Source: Dendrosporobacter quercicolus (GTDB lineage Bacteria; Bacillota; Negativicutes; DSM-1736; Dendrosporobacteraceae). From it: 64,000 nt of DNA. The notes beneath the pieces are model-generated. The model was not told the DNA's origin. It worked only from the letters and a program-made list of their open reading frames with translations, and made no database searches. Shown in pieces: positions 9,173 to 16,726 of the stretch. The stretch spans positions 434,001 through 498,000 of the forward strand of contig NZ_FNHB01000001.1 in the NCBI RefSeq assembly GCF_900104455.1, given 5' to 3'. Position numbers and translations under genes: made by a program. Within the stretch, counting starts at the first letter, position 1. Each line of letters starts with the position of its first letter.

Positions 9173-9952
9173 ATGAACATACTGATCATCGGCGACATTT
9201 GCGGCAGACCGGGCCGGCAGGCGGCAGCCCATTACATTCCTCTGCTGCGGCAGGAATATCAGACTGATTTAATTATTGCCAACGGTGAAAACTCGGCCGG
9301 CGGCGTCGGCATAACCGCACCGGTAATGGATGAGTTACTCAATGCGGGAGTGGATGTGATAACCTCAGGCAATCATATCTGGGATAAAAAAGAGATACTG
9401 GACTTTATTGATAAAGCGCCCCGGCTTGTCCGCCCGGCCAATTATCCTCCGGGCACCCCGGGCTTTGGCTACACCGTACTGACTAAACAACAGGTCAAAA
9501 TTGCCGTCGTTAATTTGGCGGGACGAGCTTTCATGCCGCCAATTGACTGCCCCTTCAGGGAAGCCGACAAAATTTTAACCGCTATTGCCGCACAGGCTGA
9601 CATCATTATTGTCGATTTCCATGCAGAAACAACTTCGGAAAAAATGGCTTTGGCCTGGTATCTTGACGGACGTGTATCCTGTTTGGTCGGTACCCACACC
9701 CATATTCAAACTGCCGATGAACGAATTCTGCCAAACGGAACGGCCTACATTACCGATTTGGGGATGGTTGGCCCCTGGGACTCGGTATTGGGCGTTGACA
9801 AAGATTTGGTAATCAATAAATTTTTAACAGGCCTGCCGGCAAAGTTCCACCTGGCTGACGGCAGGAATGTTTTTTGCGCTGTTATCGTTAAAATTGATGA
9901 GGCAACCGGGAAAGCAACGGCAATTACACGAATTAAGCGATATTTAAACTAA
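9173..9952 (+). CDS. ymdB: YmdB-type metallophosphoesterase
   Basis: A 259-residue protein of the YmdB/TIGR00282 family, a cyclic-nucleotide phosphodiesterase linked in Bacillus to biofilm and RNase Y function. Metal-binding motifs are visible: GDICGRPGR, NGENSAGG, SGNHIWDK, DFHAETTSEK and GTHTHIQTAD. TGGAGG precedes the ATG. The rny-ymdB-spoVS neighbourhood is conserved in Firmicutes. Confidence 0.93.
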   Translation: MNILIIGDICGRPGRQAAAHYIPLLRQEYQTDLIIANGENSAGGVGITAPVMDELLNAGVDVITSGNHIWDKKEILDFIDKAPRLVRPANYPPGTPGFGYTVLTKQQVKIAVVNLAGRAFMPPIDCPFREADKILTAIAAQADIIIVDFHAETTSEKMALAWYLDGRVSCLVGTHTHIQTADERILPNGTAYITDLGMVGPWDSVLGVDKDLVINKFLTGLPAKFHLADGRNVFCAVIVKIDEATGKATAITRIKRYLN

Positions 9953-9979
9953 ATTTTCAAAATTTTTTCCTGCTCAAAA

Positions 9980-10008
9980 AAAGGAATTTCCAGGTAAATA
10001 CAGAATAG
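9980..10008 (+). promoter_or_regulatory. Candidate sigma-H promoter of spoVS
   Basis: AAAGGAATT (9980-9988), an 11-bp spacer, then ACAGAATAG (10000-10008). This fits the sigma-H pattern RnAGGAwWW-N11-13-RnnGAATww except the last base. B. subtilis spoVS is known to be sigma-H dependent. Confidence 0.5.
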
Positions 10009-10077
10009 GTGATACTATATAAGATAATAGGACTTTAAATGATTGCTTTTCTTAATTAAAGGAGGGTACAAAACAAT

Positions 10078-10338
10078 ATGGAAGTCTTAAAAGTATCAGC
10101 AAAATCCAATCCTAATTCCGTAGCAGGCGCTTTGGCGGGAGTCCTTAGAGAACGCGGCGGTGCTGAAATTCAGGCCATCGGGGCAGGAGCACTCAACCAG
10201 GCGGTAAAAGCAGTAGCGATTGCAAGAGGATTTGTAGCCCCACACGGTGTCGATTTAATCTGCATCCCTGCCTTTACTGATATTTTGATTGATGGTGAAG
10301 AACGAACCGCCATGAAATTGATCGTCGAACCCCGCTAA
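10078..10338 (+). CDS. spoVS: Stage V sporulation protein S
   Basis: An 86-residue SpoVS, an Alba-like nucleic-acid-binding fold needed for coat assembly and late sporulation. The highly conserved sequence runs through MEVLKVSAKSNPNSVAGALA to VAPHGVDLICIPAF. A strong AAGGAGG lies 12 bp before the ATG. It is monocistronic: its own promoter candidate lies upstream and a terminator follows directly. Confidence 0.97.
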   Translation: MEVLKVSAKSNPNSVAGALAGVLRERGGAEIQAIGAGALNQAVKAVAIARGFVAPHGVDLICIPAFTDILIDGEERTAMKLIVEPR

Positions 10339-10347
10339 AAACATCTA

Positions 10348-10377
10348 AAACCTGTTCATAGAACAGGTTTACTTGTT
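10348..10377 (+). terminator. spoVS terminator
   Basis: AAACCTGTTC (10348-10357) pairs with GAACAGGTTT (10361-10370), followed by ACTTGTTTTATTT. Confidence 0.75.
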
Positions 10378-10433
10378 TTATTTGGGCAAATATCGCATAA
10401 TATAGAAATAACTAATCGTTTAGGGGTGAAGTT

Positions 10434-11921
10434 ATGAAATTTGAACTATCTGCCGGCCAGGCTACTGCCGTACGATGCGATGTGCTGATTGTAAGTCTGT
10501 TCCAGCAACAAAAAGTAAATACGCCGCTCCAAGCGGAGGACGCCGCTGGCGTTCACCGGCTAATCCATGAATTTGCCCGGGCTAATCCCGACTGCGCCAA
10601 GTATGGCGAGGTCAATGCAGTCAGCATTGTACCTGCCGGCCAGGCCAAACAGATACTGATCCTTGGTTTGGGCGGCAAAGACAGCCTAACCCTGGATAAA
10701 CTTCGGGCGGCGGCGGCGATTGCCATCCGGGCAGCCCGCAAGTTCAACCCTAATTCGGTCGCTGCGGTTATCCCCAAGCTTGAACAGTTTTCCGGCAAAC
10801 GTATTGTACAAAGCATCGTCGAAGGAACAAAGTTAGGCAATTACCAGTTTCTTTATTATAAAACCGAACAGAAGCCTGCCAGTCAAATAGAAAAATTCCT
10901 CCTTGTAAACGATGCCGGTCAGGATAACGCGGCTTTGAAAAAAGCGCTGACTACAGCCACAATCATTGCGGAAAGCGTAAATTTCGCCAGAGACCTGGTC
11001 AATCATCCATCTTGCTATATCACACCAGCCCGTCTGGCGCATTATGCAGAGGAAATAGCCAAAACCGAAGGGCTGGAGGTTGAAATTCTCGATATTCCGG
11101 AAATGACGGATTTAAAAATGAGCGCATTACTGGCCGTAGCCCGCGGCAGCGCACAGCCGCCAAAGCTCATCACGCTGAAGTATATTGGCGATAAGGACAA
11201 TGCTGAATTATTCGCCTATATTGGCAAGGGAATTACCTTTGACAGCGGCGGTATCTCCCTAAAACCAAGCGCCGATATGGGCGACATGAAAGGAGACATG
11301 GCCGGTGGAGCGGCAGTGCTTGCGGCCATGCAGGGCATTGCCAGGCTGAAACCCAAAGCCAATATTCTGGCAGTGATCCCCTGCGCTGAAAATATGCCCT
11401 CCGGCTGCGCCCTCAAGCCAGGCGACGTCATCAATTCTATGGGCGGTTATACCATTGAAATCATTACCACCGATGCCGAGGGGCGTCTGCTGTTAGCTGA
11501 TGCGGTCACTTATGCCCGAAAACTGGGAGCAACCAGGCTGATCGATATTGCGACCCTGACCGGAGCCTGTGTGGTAGCATTGGGCGATGTTGCTTCCGGT
11601 GTAATTACGAATGACCAGGACTGGTGCCGGCGGCTTTTCACCGCCGCAGAACACTGCGGCGAAAAGCTATGGCAGCTGCCGGCATACGAGGAATATAAAG
11701 AGCAAATAAAAAGTGATATCGCCGATATAAAGAATTCAGGCGGCCGGAAGGCGGGGATGGTTACCGCCGGATTATTTATTGAGAAATTTGCCGCCGGTAC
11801 GCCCTGGGCGCATATTGATATTGCCGGAACTTCCGATATCACAGCCATAAAAGGTTATAACCCGAAAGGCGCGACCGGGGTTTCCGTCAGAACACTCATT
11901 CAATTGGCGCTGGAGAACTGA
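10434..11921 (+). CDS. pepA: Leucyl aminopeptidase (M17)
   Basis: A 495-residue cytosolic dimetallo-aminopeptidase. The metal and catalytic region is visible as TFDSGGISLKPSADMGDMKG and TTDAEGRLLLADA in the C-terminal catalytic domain (~165-490), preceded by the N-terminal macro-like domain. The ATG of the next gene overlaps the stop (ATGA), so the two genes are translationally coupled. Confidence 0.95.
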   Translation: MKFELSAGQATAVRCDVLIVSLFQQQKVNTPLQAEDAAGVHRLIHEFARANPDCAKYGEVNAVSIVPAGQAKQILILGLGGKDSLTLDKLRAAAAIAIRAARKFNPNSVAAVIPKLEQFSGKRIVQSIVEGTKLGNYQFLYYKTEQKPASQIEKFLLVNDAGQDNAALKKALTTATIIAESVNFARDLVNHPSCYITPARLAHYAEEIAKTEGLEVEILDIPEMTDLKMSALLAVARGSAQPPKLITLKYIGDKDNAELFAYIGKGITFDSGGISLKPSADMGDMKGDMAGGAAVLAAMQGIARLKPKANILAVIPCAENMPSGCALKPGDVINSMGGYTIEIITTDAEGRLLLADAVTYARKLGATRLIDIATLTGACVVALGDVASGVITNDQDWCRRLFTAAEHCGEKLWQLPAYEEYKEQIKSDIADIKNSGGRKAGMVTAGLFIEKFAAGTPWAHIDIAGTSDITAIKGYNPKGATGVSVRTLIQLALEN

Positions 11922-12745
11922 TGGGCGCTGATTTGCACATTCATACCACCGCCTCTGACGGCCGGTCATCACCGCGGGATATTGTCGATCAGGCCATTGC
12001 CGCCGGCCTAACTCATATCGCAATTACCGATCATGACACAGTCAATGGACTGGTCGAACTCTACCGGTCCATTGATCTAAGCGGCAAACCGCTTACCGTC
12101 ATTCCCGGCATTGAATTCAGCACTGATTTACCGCAGAATGAAGTGCATATCCTCGGCTATCATATCGATATTTTCCATCCCGCCCTAGAGGAGCAGTTGG
12201 CAATCATTGTCGACGACCGCTGGAAGCGGGTTGAGCGTACCCTGGCTAAACTGACCCAATTAGGCTATCCTATAGAATATAACCGCGTAGTCGAACTGGC
12301 AGGCTCAACTACAGCCATCGGCCGGCCGCATATTGCCCGGGCTGTGGTTGAAAAAGGCTATTTTACCAATGTTACCGATGTTTTTCATGCGCTGCTCCAT
12401 AAAAATGGTCCGGCTTATGTACCGCATTATAAATTGGAATATCGTTCGGTGCTGAAGCTGATCACAGCAGCAGGGGGAATACCGGTTCTGGCTCATCCGG
12501 GCCTGGTCGGCGATGACCGCATTGTCGATGATATTATTGCCGCCGGCATCAGGGGGATTGAAGCCTACCATCCCCGCCATGATTCCAGACAAACCCGGAA
12601 ATATTTGGACCTGGCCGCAAAACACCATTTGCTCGTCACCGGCGGCTCTGATTATCACGCCATTCCCAGCCGATTTCCCGGCAAACTTGGCATTTTCACT
12701 GTTCCCGCCGAATTGGCCTTGCATTTAACTGCCGGTTTGTCATGA
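11921..12745 (+). CDS. PHP-domain phosphoesterase (TrpH/YciV-like)
   Basis: A 274-residue PHP protein. Metal-binding motifs are DLHIHTTASDGRSSP at the N-terminus, ITDHDTVNG, GIEFST, LAHPG and GSDYHA. Relatives hydrolyse 3',5'-nucleoside bisphosphates (RNase AM/TrpH family). The start overlaps the pepA stop by 1 bp. A role in nucleotide recycling is inferred from the family only. Confidence 0.88.
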   Translation: MGADLHIHTTASDGRSSPRDIVDQAIAAGLTHIAITDHDTVNGLVELYRSIDLSGKPLTVIPGIEFSTDLPQNEVHILGYHIDIFHPALEEQLAIIVDDRWKRVERTLAKLTQLGYPIEYNRVVELAGSTTAIGRPHIARAVVEKGYFTNVTDVFHALLHKNGPAYVPHYKLEYRSVLKLITAAGGIPVLAHPGLVGDDRIVDDIIAAGIRGIEAYHPRHDSRQTRKYLDLAAKHHLLVTGGSDYHAIPSRFPGKLGIFTVPAELALHLTAGLS

Positions 12746-12797
12746 ATCAACCGCTTAAGAATATAATATGATACAGAACTTTTTCAGGAGGATGGTT

Positions 12798-13067
12798 ATG
12801 ACCGAAGACATCAACCTGATTGACGGGCTGCGCGAGCGTATTCGTGAATTGGAAGACAAAGTTGAAGCGCTGAGAATTAGCCGCCGGGTGTTAATGAACC
12901 TGATTGACAGTCTGGAAAATGAAAAACGCGAGACTCTGACCCAACTGGTAAATAAAAATGAAAAGCTGCAAAAGAACAACTGCCGTTACGCCAAGGCACT
13001 CATGTGCCAAAATTTAAAAATTACAAAACTTGAGCAAGAACTCAAAAATTTTTCCGCCTCTACTTGA
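12798..13067 (+). CDS. Small coiled-coil protein
   Basis: An 89-residue, highly charged, almost wholly helical protein with heptad-like Leu/Ile spacing (RIRELEDKVEALRISRRVL) and two Cys near the C-terminus. AGGAGG (12786-12791) is 6 bp before ATG 12798; the upstream ATG at 12768 is not supported. Family not recognised. A terminator follows immediately. Confidence 0.7.
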   Translation: MTEDINLIDGLRERIRELEDKVEALRISRRVLMNLIDSLENEKRETLTQLVNKNEKLQKNNCRYAKALMCQNLKITKLEQELKNFSAST

Positions 13068-13068
13068 C

Positions 13069-13096
13069 AACACCTGTAAAGGTGTTTATTTTTATA
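13069..13096 (+). terminator. Terminator after coiled-coil gene
   Basis: AACACCT pairs with AGGTGTT around a GTAA loop (13069-13086), followed by TATTTTTAT. Confidence 0.65.
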
Positions 13097-13205
13097 ATAT
13101 TGGATATATTGTTTATAGCGCAGGTCGAAAAACCCCTTGCAATTTATCCCAAGTTTCAAATGACGCACAGTACATACAACCGATGATGGTAGGGAGGGGC
13201 CAGGG

Positions 13206-14036
13206 ATGGAGGTCATCGCATTAGTTGGAGCAAGCGGCACAGGCAAAAGCCATCGGGCCCTGATTGTGGCCCATGAATATAATATTGACAGCATTATTGA
13301 CGATGGAATTCTCATTAAAGACAGCAAGATTATCGCCGGCCAGTCCGCCAAAAAAGAACCAAGCAAAATCCAGGCTGTACGCCGGGCAATTTTTATGCAG
13401 CCGGAGCACGCGGCGGAAGTGCGTCAGGCCATAGCCGCCGTCAAGCCGAATAAGATCCTTATTTTGGGTACTTCCGACAATATGGTAAATAAAATTGTAA
13501 CCGCGCTCAAACTTCCTCCCATAGCAAAGATTGTTCGTATCGAGGAAATTGCCACCAGGTCTGAAATTGCCAAAGCCCGGGAAAGCAGGCTCAAAGAAGG
13601 CAAGCATATCATTCCGGTACCGACAATTGAGTTAAAACCGCATTTTTCCGGTTATCTCATTGATCCGCTGGAGATATTTTTCAAGAAGCCGCAGACCAAG
13701 CGGCGCCGAATAGGCGAAAAGTCCATTGTGCGGCCGACCTTTAGTTATTATGGCAAGCTGCTCATTTCGGATGCAGCCATTGCGGCAATTGTTGATCATG
13801 TTGCCACCAGTCAGCCTGATATCACCCGGACTTCTCAAATAAAAATTAAAAATTTTCAGGAACAGGAAAAAGAAAAAGGAATTTCGATTACTTTAGATGT
13901 AACTATTAAATATGGCAGTTCAATCTGGCAAAATGTCCGCCATACGCAAAACAAAGTCAAGTCGGTAGTCGAGCAAATGACCGGCCTGGTCGTAAGAGAG
14001 GTTAATATTGCAGTAAAAAGTCTAAGTATTGATTAA
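13206..14036 (+). CDS. P-loop NTPase with C-terminal Asp23/Gls24-like domain
   Basis: A 276-residue protein. Residues 1-15 hold a Walker A motif (GASGTGKSH). A Rossmann-like region (KILILGTSDNMVNKIV) follows. The last ~75 residues resemble the Asp23/Gls24 (YloU) domain (ISITLDVTIKYG, then VKSVVEQMTGLVVREVNI). The family is seen in Firmicutes as a conserved hypothetical ATPase; the substrate is unknown. AGGGAGGGG precedes the ATG. It is followed, 16 bp on, by a DUF3870-like gene. Confidence 0.75.
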   Translation: MEVIALVGASGTGKSHRALIVAHEYNIDSIIDDGILIKDSKIIAGQSAKKEPSKIQAVRRAIFMQPEHAAEVRQAIAAVKPNKILILGTSDNMVNKIVTALKLPPIAKIVRIEEIATRSEIAKARESRLKEGKHIIPVPTIELKPHFSGYLIDPLEIFFKKPQTKRRRIGEKSIVRPTFSYYGKLLISDAAIAAIVDHVATSQPDITRTSQIKIKNFQEQEKEKGISITLDVTIKYGSSIWQNVRHTQNKVKSVVEQMTGLVVREVNIAVKSLSID

Positions 14037-14052
14037 CGGGAGGCATAATAAG

Positions 14053-14415
14053 TTGAATCCCAACTTCGTATTATTTTCCGGGTATGCCAAATTACCAACA
14101 GGAATAACGGCAAGCGAACTGTATAAGATTATCGGAGTAATTGTCCTGGTCAACATGGATACAGGGGAAATCATTGAGGCGGATTGCACGTTGGCTACTC
14201 AGCTGGCCCGCAGGCATGTGTCGGCGGCATTGGTTGGTCATATGCTAACCGACGGCCCCGACCAGCTGGCTCAGCTCATTGATAAAATCTACCAGGGCAA
14301 TGCTAAAAAAGCAATTATCACCGCTTTGAGAATCATTTATGACAAATACCGTAACTGTCATCTTGAGAATCAGCCGGATTCTGTGGGGAGTAATCAGTGT
14401 GAACAAACAAGCTAG
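14053..14415 (+). CDS. DUF3870-like protein
   Basis: About 120 residues. The region LFSGYAKLPTGITASELYK and VDMDTGEIIEADCTLAT-like pattern fit DUF3870, a family of unknown function. TTG 14053 is chosen because GGGAGG (14039-14044 region) lies about 9 bp before it; the TTG at 14029 would overlap the previous gene and lacks a ribosome site. The next gene starts inside its 3' end. Confidence 0.7.
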   Translation: MNPNFVLFSGYAKLPTGITASELYKIIGVIVLVNMDTGEIIEADCTLATQLARRHVSAALVGHMLTDGPDQLAQLIDKIYQGNAKKAIITALRIIYDKYRNCHLENQPDSVGSNQCEQTS

Positions 14416-14755
14416 ATGTATGCTCATTGGCGTCATTGCCGGTTTGCTCAGCGGATTGTTTGGCGTCGGCGGCGGTATCGTTTTGGTACCTGCAATGACC
14501 TCTTATCTGGCTGCATCTCAGCATATTGCCCATGCCACTTCACTGGCGGTGATTATTCCAACTGCGCTTACCGGCAGCCTGGTCTACAGCAGGTATGGTA
14601 ATTTAGACATCAGCCTGGCGCTTTGTCTGGCTGCGGGAAGTTCAATCGGGGCATTAGCCGGAGCCATGCTGATGCAAAAACTGTCGGCAATTCAGCTTCA
14701 GTATAGTTTTGGCTGTTTGCTTATTGTCATCGGACTAAGGATGATATGGCCATGA
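14399..14755 (+). CDS. Half-size TauE/SafE membrane transporter subunit A
   Basis: A 118-residue membrane protein with about four hydrophobic segments and the GVGGGIVLVPA signature of the TauE/SafE (sulfite/organosulfonate exporter) family. The start is GTG 14399, after GGGGAG. Normal TauE proteins have two such halves in one ~250-residue chain; here the second half is the next gene, overlapping by 10 bp. The two probably form a heterodimer. Confidence 0.8.
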   Translation: MNKQARCMLIGVIAGLLSGLFGVGGGIVLVPAMTSYLAASQHIAHATSLAVIIPTALTGSLVYSRYGNLDISLALCLAAGSSIGALAGAMLMQKLSAIQLQYSFGCLLIVIGLRMIWP

Positions 14756-15141
14756 TGATCCTGATATTTTTACTTATCGGACTTATCTCAGGTGTGCTGA
14801 GCGGTATGCTTGGCGTGGGCGGCGGTCTGATTCTCATCCCGTCAATGGTGTTGCTGGCAGGCTTCAGCCAGCATATGGCCCAGGGAATATCCTTATTGGT
14901 CATTATTCCCACTGCCCTGGCGGGCGTGTGGCGGCTGAATAAAGATCATTTAATTGATTTAAGACTGGCATTGCCTTTAGCGGCAGGCTCGGTAATTGGA
15001 ACCCTGGTCAGTGCAAACTTTATTCAGAGCCTTCCCTCAAGTCAATTACGAATTATTTTTGGCGTTTTTGTTGTTGCAACCGGTATAAAAACACTGGTGA
15101 ACGCCCGAAAAAAGCAAAGAGTGGCCGAAAGTGATGAATGA
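14746..15141 (+). CDS. Half-size TauE/SafE membrane transporter subunit B
   Basis: 131 residues with about four hydrophobic segments and a second GVGGGLILIPS signature. It is paralogous to the preceding gene (shared pattern of GVGGG, then QH-A-S-VIIPTAL, then LAAGS-IG) and overlaps it. The C-terminal tail is charged. The exported substrate cannot be told from sequence. Confidence 0.8.
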   Translation: MAMMILIFLLIGLISGVLSGMLGVGGGLILIPSMVLLAGFSQHMAQGISLLVIIPTALAGVWRLNKDHLIDLRLALPLAAGSVIGTLVSANFIQSLPSSQLRIIFGVFVVATGIKTLVNARKKQRVAESDE

Positions 15142-15165
15142 AATCATGCAGCGCTAAAAATGCAG

Positions 15166-15204
15166 GGGATGTCTAGATGCGAAAGCATGATAGACATCCC
15201 TTTT
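15166..15204 (+). terminator. Strong terminator with GAAA tetraloop
   Basis: GGGATGTCTA (15166-15175) pairs with TAGACATCCC (15191-15200). Inside, GATGC and GCATG close a GAAA loop. TTTT follows. It ends the TauE pair transcript. Confidence 0.85.
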
Positions 15205-15334
15205 AAGCTTCTCCTGCGCCCAATCAGCAATAGTAAAAAAAACGGGCTGAAATAGCGATTGAGACGATCGTTCATTTGTTTCAAAGTCATTATTAGGATA
15301 TAATAACCAAGAGAAATAATTAGGAGCGATGATC

Positions 15335-16696
15335 ATGATGACAGAAGATAAATACAGCAGTCAGATTCAGCAACCTCAGGCGAAATTCTTTACGACCATA
15401 ACCTATGGCTGTCAAATGAATGAAAATGATTCCGAAAGGCTGGCAGGGCAGTTAAAAAGCATTGGCTATGAACACTCGGATAATCTGGAAAAAGCTGATA
15501 TAATATTAATTAATACCTGTTGCGTAAGAGAAAGCGCTGAAAAGAAAATATACGGCAAGATTGGCGAACTAAAACGGCTGAAAGCGGTTAATCCCAACCT
15601 TATTATCGGTATTACCGGCTGCATGGCCCAAAAAGACCGCGAAAAACTCTTTAAAAAAGCCTCTCATATTGATCTGGTAATGGGGACACATAATATTCAT
15701 GAGCTGGTCAAACTGGTCAGGGAAGTAGAAGCGTCTAAGGGCAAGGTGCTGGCGGTATGGGATCAGGCCGAACGAATGGCGCCCAATGTGCCGACAGTAC
15801 GGCGGGGACGGATATCGGCCTGGGTACCGATTATGTACGGCTGCAATAATTTTTGCACTTATTGCATTGTGCCCTATGTCCGCGGCCGGGAACGCAGCCG
15901 GCCGGTAGAAGATATTGTGGATGAAATCCGGCAATTGGGCAAGGAGGGCTTTAAAGAAATAACCCTGCTGGGACAAAACGTAAATTCTTACGGAAAAGAT
16001 CATGACGGCAGTGATTTCGCCGATTTGCTCAGCGCTGTGGATGCCATTGACAGCATTGAACGGATTCGCTATATGACCTCCCATCCCCGCGATATGAATG
16101 ATAAAGTCATTGCCGCGGTAAAGGACAGCAGAAAAATTTGCCGGCATTTTCACTTGCCGATTCAGTCCGGCAGCGACGAAATTTTGCGCCGGATGAACCG
16201 CGGTTATACCACAGGCTACTATCGGGAACTGGTTGATAAAATTCGTCAGGCCATTCCCGGGGCTTCTCTTACCACCGATTTAATTGTCGGCTTTCCCGGC
16301 GAAACAGACGAACTGTTTGCCGAAACGCTGAATTTTATGAAAGAAATTGAGTATGACGCCGCCTACACCTTCTTATATTCGCAGCGCTCCGGCACACCGG
16401 CCGCCACCATGCCGGATCAGCTGCCGCTGGCCGTCAAAAAGGCCCGGCTCCAACAGTTAATGCAGGCGCAAAACGAGATCAGCCTCAAAATCAATAAACG
16501 CCTGGAGCAGACTGTTGTCGAAGTACTGGTTGAAGGGCCCAGTAAAACCGATGACCATAAGCTCATGGGCCGCACCGGCGCCAATAAAATTGTGCTGTGG
16601 GAAAAGCAGGGCCCTGAACAGGTTGGACAACTTGCCCGGGTAAAGGTTGAGACCGCTCAAACCTGGCTGCTCAAAGGCCGGCTGGTATTATTGTAA
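15335..16696 (+). CDS. miaB: tRNA-2-methylthio-N6-isopentenyladenosine methylthiotransferase MiaB
   Basis: Radical SAM enzyme methylthiolating i6A37 of tRNA, acting after MiaA (encoded at 21.9 kb). About 453 residues: UPF0004 domain (TYGCQMNENDSERL), CNNFCTYC cluster motif, and C-terminal TRAM. ATG 15335 fits TAGGAG (15320-15325) better than ATG 15329. It directly precedes mutS. Confidence 0.95.
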   Translation: MMTEDKYSSQIQQPQAKFFTTITYGCQMNENDSERLAGQLKSIGYEHSDNLEKADIILINTCCVRESAEKKIYGKIGELKRLKAVNPNLIIGITGCMAQKDREKLFKKASHIDLVMGTHNIHELVKLVREVEASKGKVLAVWDQAERMAPNVPTVRRGRISAWVPIMYGCNNFCTYCIVPYVRGRERSRPVEDIVDEIRQLGKEGFKEITLLGQNVNSYGKDHDGSDFADLLSAVDAIDSIERIRYMTSHPRDMNDKVIAAVKDSRKICRHFHLPIQSGSDEILRRMNRGYTTGYYRELVDKIRQAIPGASLTTDLIVGFPGETDELFAETLNFMKEIEYDAAYTFLYSQRSGTPAATMPDQLPLAVKKARLQQLMQAQNEISLKINKRLEQTVVEVLVEGPSKTDDHKLMGRTGANKIVLWEKQGPEQVGQLARVKVETAQTWLLKGRLVLL

Positions 16697-16726
16697 TACG
16701 TATTTTACCGAAGAGGAGAACAGACA

